This document shows, piece after piece, positions 8,717 through 16,803 of a stretch of 49,850 nucleotides of DNA. Both the position numbers and the translations under genes were made by a program. Location: positions 1 to 49,850 of the forward strand of contig BNVH01000014.1 in the NCBI GenBank assembly GCA_025997955.1, given 5' to 3'. The notes beneath the pieces are model-generated. The model was not told where the DNA came from. It saw only the letters and a list, made by a program, of their open reading frames with translations, and ran no database searches. Source of the DNA: Synergistales bacterium. GTDB lineage: Bacteria > Synergistota > Synergistia > Synergistales > Aminobacteriaceae. Numbering within the stretch: position 1 is the stretch's first letter; each line of letters opens with the position of its first letter.

Positions 8717-9178
8717 TCAGTTTTCCTCCTCTATGCCATCCGTGCCGTCAGTATCGGGCGCTTCCGATTCTTTGTCCTTTTTCTTAAAAATCTTTCCATA
8801 AAAATAATCAGGCGCGTTCATGAAGGCCACGGAAAAAGCAAAATTTCCGTTGACGCCAAGCTCGGCGTCCCCGCCGCGCATTATGAGGTCTCCGGCCTTC
8901 GCGCAAAGAGATTCAATCATCCCGGCCGTCCCGGCGCTATGCTCGCTCATGGTCACCCTTGCCAGTTCAGGCACTCTTGACATGAGAGCCGTGACATTTC
9001 TTCTCTGTAATCTCCCAAAGCGCAGCTGTTTATAAAGCGGCGATGAATCTATAGAAGCGCCTTTCGCTATCTGTCCTCGCGCCAACATCCCAAGCGACAC
9101 TCCTGACAAAAAAGCGCCTTGCCCTTCTTCCGTGCCAAGATACGGATCCTTGAATTCGCTAAAAAAACCAACATCCAT
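8717..9178 (-). CDS. Separate Cas8b C-terminal domain, Cas11-like small subunit
   Basis: About 153 residues from ATG 9178, which has AGGGGTGA at good spacing (a GTG lies at 9187). The sequence has FFSEFKDPYLGTEEGQGAFLSGVSLGML, SSPLYKQLRFGRLQRRNV and NFAFSVAFMNA, which I recognise as the usual C-terminal region of TM1802/Csh1-type Cas8b. Here it is its own gene, two bases after the cas8b stop and in a different frame. In I-B systems a small subunit, Cas11, is known to be made from an internal start in cas8b, so this gene may encode that subunit outright. The C-terminus is acidic and probably disordered. A recent frameshift in one gene is the alternative. Confidence 0.8.
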   Translation of the reverse strand: MDVGFFSEFKDPYLGTEEGQGAFLSGVSLGMLARGQIAKGASIDSSPLYKQLRFGRLQRRNVTALMSRVPELARVTMSEHSAGTAGMIESLCAKAGDLIMRGGDAELGVNGNFAFSVAFMNAPDYFYGKIFKKKDKESEAPDTDGTDGIEEEN

Positions 9179-9189
9179 CTTTGTCACCC

Positions 9190-10716
9190 CTAATTCTTCT
9201 CGTTTACGCGATACAAAAAATCAACAATACGCTGAAGTCTGCGCATATTAGATACTCCATATCTCGCGAGCCATTCCCCATCTGAAAACAATCCCTGCAG
9301 ACGCGACACGGCAAAGCTCTTGACCGTATAAACATCTATGGGTTCATCCTTCATCAGTCGCCCTATCGTGTCCAACAACAAATCTCTCAATATGGCGGTG
9401 TCGCCGTCATTTTTGCCGGCAAGTGACATGACAGCCATTCTAATCTCGTTTATAGCCTGTTGCAACGTAGAGCGGTTAGAGTGGCTGACAATATCTTCGG
9501 AGTTCGCTGTTTTGACTGTATCGTCCCATAATTTTTCAAGATATTTCAGTCTGGAGGGCGGCACATCCTCAATCATCAGCAATAATCTTTCCTGAGCCTG
9601 ATTCTTTTCCCAAAAAACAAAATGAAATACAAGCTCGTCATCCTGATTGAGGACTCTCTCCGAGAGAAATTGCTCATTTTTTAGCCCCAACTGAACAAAA
9701 TCTTTCGTTTTCCCAGACACTTTTTTCAGATTGGCGTCGTTCAGTAAAAGTTCTGGGGTTATATAGATGTTGACGCCCAGAATCGTTTTACTGTCCGTAA
9801 AATCTCTGTCGATAACGTTTCGCCCTTCAGACAATAGCTTGTAGCACCGCTCGCAGATAGGAAAAACCTTGGATTTCGCGCTCTCCGACAATCCGGGTAG
9901 GAAACTTTTTTTGTCGAATGTGGCAAAAGCAAAAATTTCATCAAGGTTCACGGCATTAGTTGCGTCTGAGTGACAGAGCGCGCAATCGCGCAAGGGTAAA
10001 ATTCTCTCGCCTTTTACCGCGCCGCCTGATTGTGTAGATGTTTGAAGAAGAGCGCGAAAATAAGCCAAGTAGCTCGGCACTTCAAGAGGATACAAGAAGC
10101 AAACTCCGTCACATGGCGAAAAAATCAAAATATGAGAAGATTTTTTCTCCATCCATTTCTCGGACAGTTCGTCAACCCGCTCCACAAGAGCTTCCATGAT
10201 ACGGTCTGTAGAGCCGGGCGAAAAAGTTCCCTTATCCTCGAAAGCCCTCAAAACGGATTTATACAATTTGAAGTAACGGCTGTTTTTGTCAGAGCGCCAG
10301 TCACCATTATCGCCAAGCAACGCTTTGCGGCCGTCACCTACTCCCTTGCCAAGTTTGTATATAGGAGAAAAGCTCCACGTCACATTACTCCCGCTTGGCT
10401 CTCGATAGAGATACCTGCGTTTTTTCGCTCTGTCGTCTGTTTCCTGTCCGCCCCAAAAATCGGCGCTCTCGATTTTTTTGACGCCGCGCACGTCCAAGGT
10501 GTCCGCCCGCGGGTCGGTAACGTCAAGATAAATCCGTATCTCCTTACCGGGAAGACGGGAAACTTTTTTCTGTTTGCCGTCTTCATCCGCCGAAGGTTCG
10601 CCAATCAGCTCTATCGGCATATGCAAAAAACTGTCGATGTCGGCGAACTCGTCATCCCCGGAGTGCCTATTCAACTCCATCTCGCCCAAGTCTCGTATCG
10701 CGTTCAAAAAACCCAA
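9190..10716 (-). CDS. cas8b: Cas8b large subunit of Cascade (TM1802/Csh1 family), lacking its C-terminal domain
   Basis: A 508-residue protein starting at TTG 10716 behind AGGAGG. The N-terminal part resembles TM1802-type Cas8b. A putative zinc site is formed by CALCH (about 248-252) and CERC (about 292-295). Cas8b recognises the PAM and recruits Cas3. Typical single-chain members run to about 600-700 residues, and the missing tail is encoded by the next gene. The mid and C-terminal parts diverge strongly, as is normal for this family. It is the first gene after the cas promoter region at 10764-10862. Confidence 0.87.
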   Translation of the reverse strand: MGFLNAIRDLGEMELNRHSGDDEFADIDSFLHMPIELIGEPSADEDGKQKKVSRLPGKEIRIYLDVTDPRADTLDVRGVKKIESADFWGGQETDDRAKKRRYLYREPSGSNVTWSFSPIYKLGKGVGDGRKALLGDNGDWRSDKNSRYFKLYKSVLRAFEDKGTFSPGSTDRIMEALVERVDELSEKWMEKKSSHILIFSPCDGVCFLYPLEVPSYLAYFRALLQTSTQSGGAVKGERILPLRDCALCHSDATNAVNLDEIFAFATFDKKSFLPGLSESAKSKVFPICERCYKLLSEGRNVIDRDFTDSKTILGVNIYITPELLLNDANLKKVSGKTKDFVQLGLKNEQFLSERVLNQDDELVFHFVFWEKNQAQERLLLMIEDVPPSRLKYLEKLWDDTVKTANSEDIVSHSNRSTLQQAINEIRMAVMSLAGKNDGDTAILRDLLLDTIGRLMKDEPIDVYTVKSFAVSRLQGLFSDGEWLARYGVSNMRRLQRIVDFLYRVNEKN

Positions 10717-10763
10717 GACACCACCTCCTAAAGACCATCAAACCCTATTTAAGGAATGCCGAC

Positions 10764-10862
10764 ATCTCTAACATAACAATTTCAATTCTTTATATTTCTT
10801 TCTTTCTTTATTTCAATTCTCTATTAAGAAAATTCATATAGATATTATGTTATGTTAGAGAT
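10764..10862 (-). promoter_or_regulatory. cas operon promoter flanked by a perfect 15-bp inverted repeat
   Basis: On the minus strand TTGAAA (rc of 10811-10816), a 16-bp spacer and TATAAA (rc of 10789-10794) form a promoter about 75 bases before cas8b. A 15-bp inverted repeat, ATCTCTAACATAACA (10764-10778) and TGTTATGTTAGAGAT (10848-10862), brackets it. One arm sits in the early transcribed region and the other upstream of -35. TTTCAATTCT also occurs twice, 30 bases apart. The arrangement suits a looping or two-site regulator; related half-sites occur in the CRISPR leader. The repeats and boxes are seen, the function is inferred. Confidence 0.6.
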
Positions 10863-10894
10863 AATAAGTCAAGTAGGAATTTTAATCATCCACC

Positions 10895-11656
10895 TCAGCT
10901 TTCCCATCCTCCCACACACCCCCACCCCGAGCTGTTCTTCGCCCCAAGTCCGCAGTCAACCCCAATCTGCAAAAGTTCAATAGGCCCCATCAGATGAAAC
11001 TGCCCCTCCCAGCCTTTGATAGGGAAAGAATTTTTTTCATCGAACTTTGCTACTCTCTCGGCGACTCTCCCCACGGGGCGTATCGTCACATGGCCGCTTG
11101 GCGTTTCCCGGCTTGGGTGAAATGCGCGAAATTTCTTGAGCAAGTTGTTGTATACCGACTCCGAAAAATCAACGGAGGACGGGTGAAAATAGACGGTGTA
11201 CTTACGCCCGTCGGCTCTTTGCATTTGCGAATAGCACGTTATGGGCGACAACGTGCGCACGGTTACGCCCGAATCATCTGGCGCTACGGTGTAGCTCACG
11301 GCCTCCACGCTCTCGCAGAAGACGGAGTTATTGCCTATGCGGAGCGAGTCGTTTTTGAACGCGCCGTTAGCGAAGCCGTCCAATGTCTCAGGGACGGGCG
11401 TAGAGACGACCAATCGCACGGGCAAATCGTACTCTATCCTGTCGCCGCGCGGCCTTGGTTTTGTGTTCGATATCGGCCAGCTCATCGCGAAGAGCTTCAT
11501 CGGCCTGCCGTCCACTCTGTAGCCGCGGTCGTGAAGAAACGCGGCGCGCTCGGGCGGCAGGAGGTTATAAAGGAAAGCCTGAAAGAGATGTAAATTGGAG
11601 ACCGGGAGATTTAAAATACTTGATTCGTTTGAATTGATTTGAATCGTTATGTGCAT
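10895..11656 (-). CDS. cas6: CRISPR repeat endoribonuclease Cas6
   Basis: A protein of about 253 residues; the ATG at 11656 has GAGGTGA six bases upstream, and an in-frame codon at 11686 is a less likely start. The C-terminus holds the glycine-rich RNA-binding loop GLGAKNSSGWGCVG, diagnostic of Cas6. The N-terminal ferredoxin-like fold begins MHITIQINSN, with FQAFLYNLLPPERAAFLHDRGY containing a candidate catalytic His. Cas6 cuts the repeat to leave the ATTGAAAC handle. It stands alone upstream of the cas promoter, so readthrough from cas6 and the internal promoter may both feed the operon. Confidence 0.92.
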   Translation of the reverse strand: MHITIQINSNESSILNLPVSNLHLFQAFLYNLLPPERAAFLHDRGYRVDGRPMKLFAMSWPISNTKPRPRGDRIEYDLPVRLVVSTPVPETLDGFANGAFKNDSLRIGNNSVFCESVEAVSYTVAPDDSGVTVRTLSPITCYSQMQRADGRKYTVYFHPSSVDFSESVYNNLLKKFRAFHPSRETPSGHVTIRPVGRVAERVAKFDEKNSFPIKGWEGQFHLMGPIELLQIGVDCGLGAKNSSGWGCVGGWES

Positions 11657-11707
11657 AGCGCTCACCTCGCAATTGGATAATAACACAGAGAGCGCTGATT
11701 TGGTTAG

Positions 11708-12457
11708 TCATCGAGTGACCCGGTAGAACGCCACCCCATAGACGCCCCTATTGGTCCTCAAGTAAGCTAAAAAGTCCTCGACCGCAACCGCGCGCCGCGC
11801 GGAACTCGCGTGGTAGAGACGGGCGCCTCCAAACAAGAGGCCCATATGCGTTATCATAACGGCGTTGTCGTTGCGCAACCACGAGTACCGCGGCGCTGGG
11901 TAGCGCCGCAGGAAAAACACGACCGCTTGGGCGGGCAGGCGACCTGGCGAGATGTTGTTTATCCGGCTAACCGGCAAATAAGAGACATGAGCCGTAAACC
12001 GCTCTTGTTTTCGCGCCTGACCGATGTACGCCGTGTTTTTGTCTTTTGTTTCAGGATTGGCGAGATACCATTCCGCAAGGTCTATGTCTATGGAGCTTTT
12101 ATCCACGTCAGCCAATACAATCTCTTCGATAAAACCATGCCTGAGAGCGTTAGGGATCCACATATTCTCCATGAAATGGTTGCGGGTGAAAAAGCCAATC
12201 TCGCCGTCACGATAGCGAATGAGGTTCAACGCCGCGTAGACGTCCGCGTATCCCTCAGACAGCACCGTCTCCACGTAAGTTGTGCAGTCAAAGCCGTGAG
12301 GCGCGTCCTGAGTTAGAGGGGAAGCGACATATGGCTCGCCTATGTGGGCGCGCGCCCTGTCTTCGAGCGCGACAAATGAAGCGCGCGCCTCACAAGCCGC
12401 AAGTCCGAGGCTCAGGGCCAAAAAGAACGAGACAGCCCTGAGCAACTTGATAGTCAT
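11708..12457 (-). CDS. Lipoprotein of the DUF1460 family (amidase/NlpC-like)
   Basis: 249 residues. The N-terminus is a lipoprotein signal with lipobox LAAC (Cys22). GFDCTTYVETVL (Cys58) and THMGLLF match the catalytic Cys and His regions of DUF1460, a papain-like fold related to NlpC/P60 and annotated as N-acetylmuramoyl-L-alanine amidase-like. A role in peptidoglycan-fragment hydrolysis at the membrane is therefore plausible but not shown. A permease fragment ends 15 bases upstream on the same strand, and cas6 starts 51 bases downstream with no clear terminator between. Confidence 0.75.
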   Translation of the reverse strand: MTIKLLRAVSFFLALSLGLAACEARASFVALEDRARAHIGEPYVASPLTQDAPHGFDCTTYVETVLSEGYADVYAALNLIRYRDGEIGFFTRNHFMENMWIPNALRHGFIEEIVLADVDKSSIDIDLAEWYLANPETKDKNTAYIGQARKQERFTAHVSYLPVSRINNISPGRLPAQAVVFFLRRYPAPRYSWLRNDNAVMITHMGLLFGGARLYHASSARRAVAVEDFLAYLRTNRGVYGVAFYRVTR

Positions 12458-12472
12458 AATATTTTTGGCCCT

Positions 12473-12688
12473 TTAACGGCCGACGCCGGTGGCTAAGAAA
12501 ACGCCATAGCCGCCCTTCGGGAACCAACCGCCATGTCCGAGTAGATTGTCCACGCTCCAGTGGCCGCTGAAAATAAACATGAACATGATGACGAGCGAAA
12601 TACCCACCATGAAAACGAAGAAAATATTTGACAACATACCGGAAATAGAGATATTGAAATTAGAGACGAAGTACCACACAATACACAT
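12473..12688 (-). pseudogene. Fragment of an amino-acid permease (APC superfamily)
   Basis: About 71 codons from ATG 12688, which follows GGAGGG. It has one hydrophobic segment (ISGMLSNIFFVFMVGISLVIMF) and then GHWSVDNLLGHGGWFPKGGYGVFLAT. That is the membrane-helix-plus-loop pattern found in the middle of APC amino-acid transporters (for example NLWDHGGFFP in AroP/CycA-like proteins). A full transporter has 12 helices and over 430 residues, and neither flank continues it. I read it as the residue of an internal deletion next to the DUF1460 gene. A genuine small membrane protein is the alternative. Confidence 0.5.
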
Positions 12689-12838
12689 GGCAAAACCCTC
12701 CATCCGAGCCGCTTCCAATGATAATCACACCTTCCATTTTCCATTTTCCGTAAATTATATTAAATCCACTGCCGTATTGTTCTGTTCTGTTTCCTCAGTA
12801 CCGCGAACATTACCGAACGCTCAGGCGCGTTTGAAACG

Positions 12839-13543
12839 CTACGTCCGTATACTCCGGAACTGTCTATGCGTGTTGTGAAGGTCTGCTCTAATCCCCCTGC
12901 CTGTTACGCTGATTCCGTAGTATCCGTCGAGATTATCGCGCATATAATTTGTCCATGAAGCAAGAATGGCCGAATCTATCAGATCCGCTTTATTGAGGCA
13001 CAAAATACGTTTTGTCCGGCGAGGGGAATTTTTCAAGTACATGTCACGGCTTGTCAGCAATTTCAAAAGGAGAGGAGGAGTCAGCATATCGCCTGTTTTT
13101 ACGCCTAAAAAGTCACGGACTATCTCAAAACGCGCTACCGTTTGTTCGTTCATCGGGCGCAAAAAAGCGTCGGCTCCGACCACTATCATTTGATAATCGA
13201 ACATATCCGGCAGCGGCGGCTCGTGCGCGGCGTAACCCTTCAAGGGCAGACGCCGCGCCCCGTCGGACTCCGCTAAGACATAAGACGGCGCGTACCGCCT
13301 ATGAAGCTCGGCTACGGCGCTGGGCGTAAAACCGTAGCATTTGCCGTCTTTGAGCTCACGAAACAAAAACGCGCAGTTTTTTTCGCATGGGATCTCGGAT
13401 TCGCTCATTCTCGTAGTGGATGTGACCACGACATGGTGACGGGAGGATAAATATCGGGCGAGCCCGAGCATCAGAGTCGTCTTCCCGCCGCCGCCGGTGA
13501 AGCATATAAGACTTCCTTTTTTCTCTATTTCCGAGATGTTCAT
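12839..13543 (-). CDS. yqeC: YqeC, selenium-dependent molybdenum hydroxylase accessory NTPase
   Basis: About 234 residues from ATG 13543; a TTG at 13555 in frame could add four. Walker A FTGGGGKTTLM is at the N-terminus, followed by VVVTSTTRM, ESDGARRLPLKGY and LCLNKADLID, all typical of YqeC. The family is found with selenium-dependent molybdenum hydroxylases and is thought to help make or insert their cofactor. Here its usual partner yqeB, directly upstream, is reduced to a remnant, and no hydroxylase or selenium gene is nearby. YqeC itself looks intact. Confidence 0.88.
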   Translation of the reverse strand: MNISEIEKKGSLICFTGGGGKTTLMLGLARYLSSRHHVVVTSTTRMSESEIPCEKNCAFLFRELKDGKCYGFTPSAVAELHRRYAPSYVLAESDGARRLPLKGYAAHEPPLPDMFDYQMIVVGADAFLRPMNEQTVARFEIVRDFLGVKTGDMLTPPLLLKLLTSRDMYLKNSPRRTKRILCLNKADLIDSAILASWTNYMRDNLDGYYGISVTGRGIRADLHNTHRQFRSIRT

Positions 13544-13565
13544 GTGTGTGAGCAATGCCCCTATC

Positions 13566-13721
13566 CTATTCTAAAATGTCAATTTTCGCGCTCAGCGCCG
13601 CTTCGAGAACGCCGCCGGTGCGCGCGCTTACGCTCGCTTCGCCGACCGTAGCCTATAATCACGCTATCCCCTATAGCCCCGTAGCGAGGTCTCCCCCGCC
13701 GCGCACGATAGCAAGCGGCAT
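13566..13721 (-). pseudogene. yqeB: Remnant of yqeB with internal deletion and in-frame stops
   Basis: Behind a good AGGAGG, ATG 13721 opens MPLAIVRGGGDLATGL, the start of the YqeB/EF2563 family (usual form: IRGAGDLATG). It then hits TAG, TGA and TAG within seven codons. In the same frame the sequence continues ARTGGVLEAALSAKIDILE before a stop at 13566, which resembles the family's C-terminus (GGVLEA). About 52 codons remain of a gene normally around 260 codons. The yqeB-yqeC order is preserved, so this is decay in place. The match rests on the two short motifs. Confidence 0.6.
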
Positions 13722-13895
13722 ATCACATTCCTCCTGTAAAAATTGTACACGCGACGCTCAAGACGGAGGCGTGAGAAAATTTTATCACATCAAGAAATTA
13801 TAAACATTAACAAAATAACCCACCGGAGACGCTAAAGATTCTGAACGCCTCTCACCTTAAAAAGGGAACAGAGCGGAACAATATGTCAGTAGATT

Positions 13896-13904
13896 TGATA
13901 TAAT
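13896..13904 (+). promoter_or_regulatory. Extended -10 promoter of uxaB-uxaA
   Basis: TGATATAAT (13896-13904) is an extended -10 with no recognisable -35 at 16-18 bases upstream. It lies 52 bases before the uxaB ATG, in the gap after the yqeB remnant. A weak -35 would fit dependence on an activator or relief of repression by uronate. Confidence 0.45.
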
Positions 13905-13956
13905 CAAGAGAAGACAAGCGCCTTTTCGCGTTGGCGGTATAAAGGGGAGAGCGTAT

Positions 13957-15249
13957 ATGAAGATTCTTCAATTCGGCGAGGGCAATTTTCTGCGTTGTTT
14001 TTTTGACTGGATGCTTCAAAAAACATCTGAGGCGACGGGGAATAAGTACGAGGTGATATTATTGCAGCCCACCGACAGCAAAAGCGGCTCGGCCCGCAAG
14101 ATTGCTGAGGCGGGTGACTACCACGTTTTGCTGCGCGGTTATGAGGGTGACAGGTACGTTGAGACGCTTGACCGGGTTGACGTCATAACCAAGGGCATCA
14201 GCCCGTGGCATGAGAGGGCCGAATACCTGTCGGCGGCGATGGAGGATATAGAATTGGTAGTCTCGAACACCACCGAGGCCGGTATTTTTCACGACCCGAC
14301 AAAAACTGAACCGCATAATTTCCCATCGTTTTTGGCGCTCGCCTTGGACAGGCGCGCGACCGCCAAGCTCCCCCCTGTTTCCATCATGGCTATGGAACTG
14401 AACGACCGCAGCGGAGAGCTTTTAAAAAAATGTCTCAAACTTTACGGCTCGTCCTTCCGTTTCGGTTCGGCCTACGAAGAATATATAGAGTCCTGTACGT
14501 TCTATAACACCTTAGTCGACCGCATAGCGCCGGGGTTCCCTGCCGACGCGCGCGAGAGAATAACGTCCATGATAGGCAAAGAAGACCCGTATCTGACAAG
14601 CGGAGAGCTTTTTCATCTCTTGGTCATAGAGGGCGACAGTAAAATACTCAATATTTTGCCGTTTGACAAGGCTGGGCTGAACGTCATAGTTACGCCGGAC
14701 AAACTTGACTTCTACCACGACCGCAAAGTCAGAATACTCAACGGCGCTCACACGTCGTCCGTGCCGGTGGCGCTTTTGTCGGGAATTGAGAACGTCGACG
14801 CCTTCGCCTCTCACCCAGATCACTCGAAATGGTTGTCAAACCTCATGCACGGCGAGATATGCCGAGCCCTCGACGACTCTGAAGAAACCCACGCTTACGC
14901 CGACGAGGTGGTTACGCGTCTTAGAAACCCGGCCCTTGGGCACAGGTTCCGCTCCATCGCGCTGAATTCGGTAACCAAGATAAACGCGCGTCTGCGCCCA
15001 ACTCTCGATGATTATTTTAAAAAAGAGGGGAAGCTGCCGCCGCTGATGACGGGCGCCATATCTAAAATGCGCGAGTTATACTCGCGTGGCGCGACTGCGC
15101 AGCTGCCCGGCGGCCCATTGGAGCTCAGGGACTACGCGGATATAAAAAGCCCGTCCGGCACGCCGCGAGCCGAGGATTATGTCGACAGCTTCTTTCCCGG
15201 TCTCGCGTCGCCGCTTAGGGAAGAGCTTATAAAGGCGTTTGGCTCATAA
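13957..15249 (+). CDS. uxaB: Tagaturonate reductase (altronate oxidoreductase) UxaB
   Basis: 430 residues, in the mannitol-dehydrogenase/UxaB family. The N-terminus FGEGNFLRCFFDWML is the nucleotide-binding motif, and VRILNGAHTSSVPVALLSG (about residues 257-275) carries the catalytic Lys-Asn-His region in the form seen in UxaB. It reduces D-tagaturonate to D-altronate with NADH in the cytoplasm. ATG 13957 follows AAAGGGGAGAG. uxaA starts 12 bases after its stop, so the two form an operon that carries out consecutive steps. Confidence 0.93.
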   Translation: MKILQFGEGNFLRCFFDWMLQKTSEATGNKYEVILLQPTDSKSGSARKIAEAGDYHVLLRGYEGDRYVETLDRVDVITKGISPWHERAEYLSAAMEDIELVVSNTTEAGIFHDPTKTEPHNFPSFLALALDRRATAKLPPVSIMAMELNDRSGELLKKCLKLYGSSFRFGSAYEEYIESCTFYNTLVDRIAPGFPADARERITSMIGKEDPYLTSGELFHLLVIEGDSKILNILPFDKAGLNVIVTPDKLDFYHDRKVRILNGAHTSSVPVALLSGIENVDAFASHPDHSKWLSNLMHGEICRALDDSEETHAYADEVVTRLRNPALGHRFRSIALNSVTKINARLRPTLDDYFKKEGKLPPLMTGAISKMRELYSRGATAQLPGGPLELRDYADIKSPSGTPRAEDYVDSFFPGLASPLREELIKAFGS

Positions 15250-15261
15250 CGGAGATCTCTT

Positions 15262-16767
15262 ATGAGCGAAATAATACGGCTTCGCGCGCGCGATAACGTG
15301 CTCGTTTTGGTTCACGGAGGAAGAACGGGCGACTCTTTAGAGTTTTGCGGACAAAAGTACGTCCTCCCGTCCGACGTTCCGAGCGGGCACAAGATAGCGA
15401 GCGCGTTCATAGCGAGCGGCGAAAATATTATAAAATACGGGCAAGCTATCGGCGTGGCGACGCAAGATATAGCTAAGGGCGCTCATGTTCACGAACATAA
15501 CGTGGCGACGCGCTTGGGTTCGCCGGATGAAAATCTGCCCAAGTGGAATAGCGGCGACAAGCCGTCCCATACAGAAACCGCTCCCATAAAGGGTCAATTT
15601 TTAGGGTATCGCCGCCGCATAGGACGCGCAGGAGTGCGAAACGACCTGTGGATTATCCCGACGGTCGGTTGCGTAAATGGCTCGCTTCGCGCGCTCCTCA
15701 GAGATTATCGCAAACCTGACTGGATAGACGACTTAAAGATCTTGGAGCATCCGTATGGCTGTTCTCAGATGGGCGAGGACATGCAGATGACGATGAATTT
15801 GCTCGCAAGTTTCGCGCTTCACCCAAACGCGGCGGGCGTTCTCATAGTCGGGCTTGGGTGCGAAGTTACGCAGGTATCGCTGCTTCTTGATAGAATCAAT
15901 GAAAAGTCAGGCGGCGCTTTATCAAGCGGAAAGCTCAATCTCAGCTCGCTCTCGCTTCAGACCGACGGAAGCGATAATGTCATACCTTTTCTGAATGAAT
16001 TAGCCGCCAATGCGCCGAGAAACCGCGAGTCGTTTCCTCTCTCCGAACTGTGCGTTGGCGTCAAGTGCGGCGGAAGCGACGGTTACAGCGGACTCTCCGC
16101 AAATCCTCTCTTGGGGCGCTTCGCCGATAGCCTCATGGCGAGCGGAGGCACGATTGTAGCCTCCGAGATTCCGGAGCTGTTCGGCGCGGAGGCCGTAATT
16201 GCCGCCCGTATCGCTGACGAAGCCGTGTTTAATGACTTCGTGGCGCTTATCAAGTGGTTCCGCGAGTATTTTGTCAGGCATGGACAGGTGATATACGAAA
16301 ACCCCTCCCCAGGCAACCGCGCAGGCGGTATAACTACGCTTGAGGAAAAATCTTTAGGCGCTGTCGAAAAATCCGGCGATATGACCGTAACCCACATATT
16401 AAAATACGGCTCGCCGATAAAGCCGGGCGGCGGTGTGCAGATAGTCTTTGGCCCCGGCAATGACCTCGTGTCCTGCGCGTCTTTGGCGGCGAGCGGCGCG
16501 CAGATAATCCTCTTCACCACGGGACGCGGGACGCCATACGCGACGGTAGTGCCGACTTTAAAAGTCTCCACAAACACTCCATTGGCAGAAAAGCGCCCCG
16601 ACTGGATAGACTTCGACGCCGGGGTTTTGCTGAGCGGCGCGGCTTGGGATGCGACGACGGAGCGTTTGGCGGAGCAGGTGCTGAACGTGGCAAACGGAGA
16701 GCGCGTCGCCCACGAGCTTCATGGCTTTGGCGAGATAGCGATTTTTAAAGATGGGGTCATAAACTAA
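15262..16767 (+). CDS. uxaA: Altronate dehydratase UxaA
   Basis: 501 residues: an N-terminal SAF-like domain (about 1-95, with HVHEHNVATRL), then the galactarate/altronate dehydratase domain. Conserved stretches include GYRRRIGRAGVRNDLWIIPTVGC, HPYGCSQMGED, VGLGCEVTQ, KCGGSDGYSGLSANP and FTTGRGTP, with the cysteines expected to hold the iron cofactor. It dehydrates D-altronate to 2-keto-3-deoxy-D-gluconate. It is the second gene of uxaBA; a hairpin separates it from the convergent uxaC. Confidence 0.94.
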   Translation: MSEIIRLRARDNVLVLVHGGRTGDSLEFCGQKYVLPSDVPSGHKIASAFIASGENIIKYGQAIGVATQDIAKGAHVHEHNVATRLGSPDENLPKWNSGDKPSHTETAPIKGQFLGYRRRIGRAGVRNDLWIIPTVGCVNGSLRALLRDYRKPDWIDDLKILEHPYGCSQMGEDMQMTMNLLASFALHPNAAGVLIVGLGCEVTQVSLLLDRINEKSGGALSSGKLNLSSLSLQTDGSDNVIPFLNELAANAPRNRESFPLSELCVGVKCGGSDGYSGLSANPLLGRFADSLMASGGTIVASEIPELFGAEAVIAARIADEAVFNDFVALIKWFREYFVRHGQVIYENPSPGNRAGGITTLEEKSLGAVEKSGDMTVTHILKYGSPIKPGGGVQIVFGPGNDLVSCASLAASGAQIILFTTGRGTPYATVVPTLKVSTNTPLAEKRPDWIDFDAGVLLSGAAWDATTERLAEQVLNVANGERVAHELHGFGEIAIFKDGVIN

Positions 16768-16777
16768 AAAACGAAAA

Positions 16778-16797
16778 GGGCGCGATAAATCGCGCCC
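16778..16797 (-). terminator. Hairpin after uxaC, also matching a TAGGGGC palindrome family
   Basis: A 9-bp perfect stem GGGCGCGAT/ATCGCGCCC with a two-base loop lies between convergent uxaA and uxaC. On the minus strand it is followed by TTTTCGTTTTTT, a good rho-independent terminator for uxaC. Read on that strand, it begins AGTAGGGGC, like the palindromes at 31715 and 46965. Confidence 0.75.
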
Positions 16798-16803
16798 CTA
16801 CTG

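Noticed and set aside
10779..10820. Two TTTCAATTCT copies as a mini CRISPR-like element near the cas promoter
   Set aside because: Similarity to the repeat start is only about seven bases and spacing is 30, not repeat plus spacer; on the minus strand they supply TTGAAA -35-like boxes.
12493..12744. 83-codon minus-strand frame overlapping the permease fragment
   Set aside because: Its sequence is Ser/Cys-rich with no hydrophobic pattern; the other frame matches an APC transporter.
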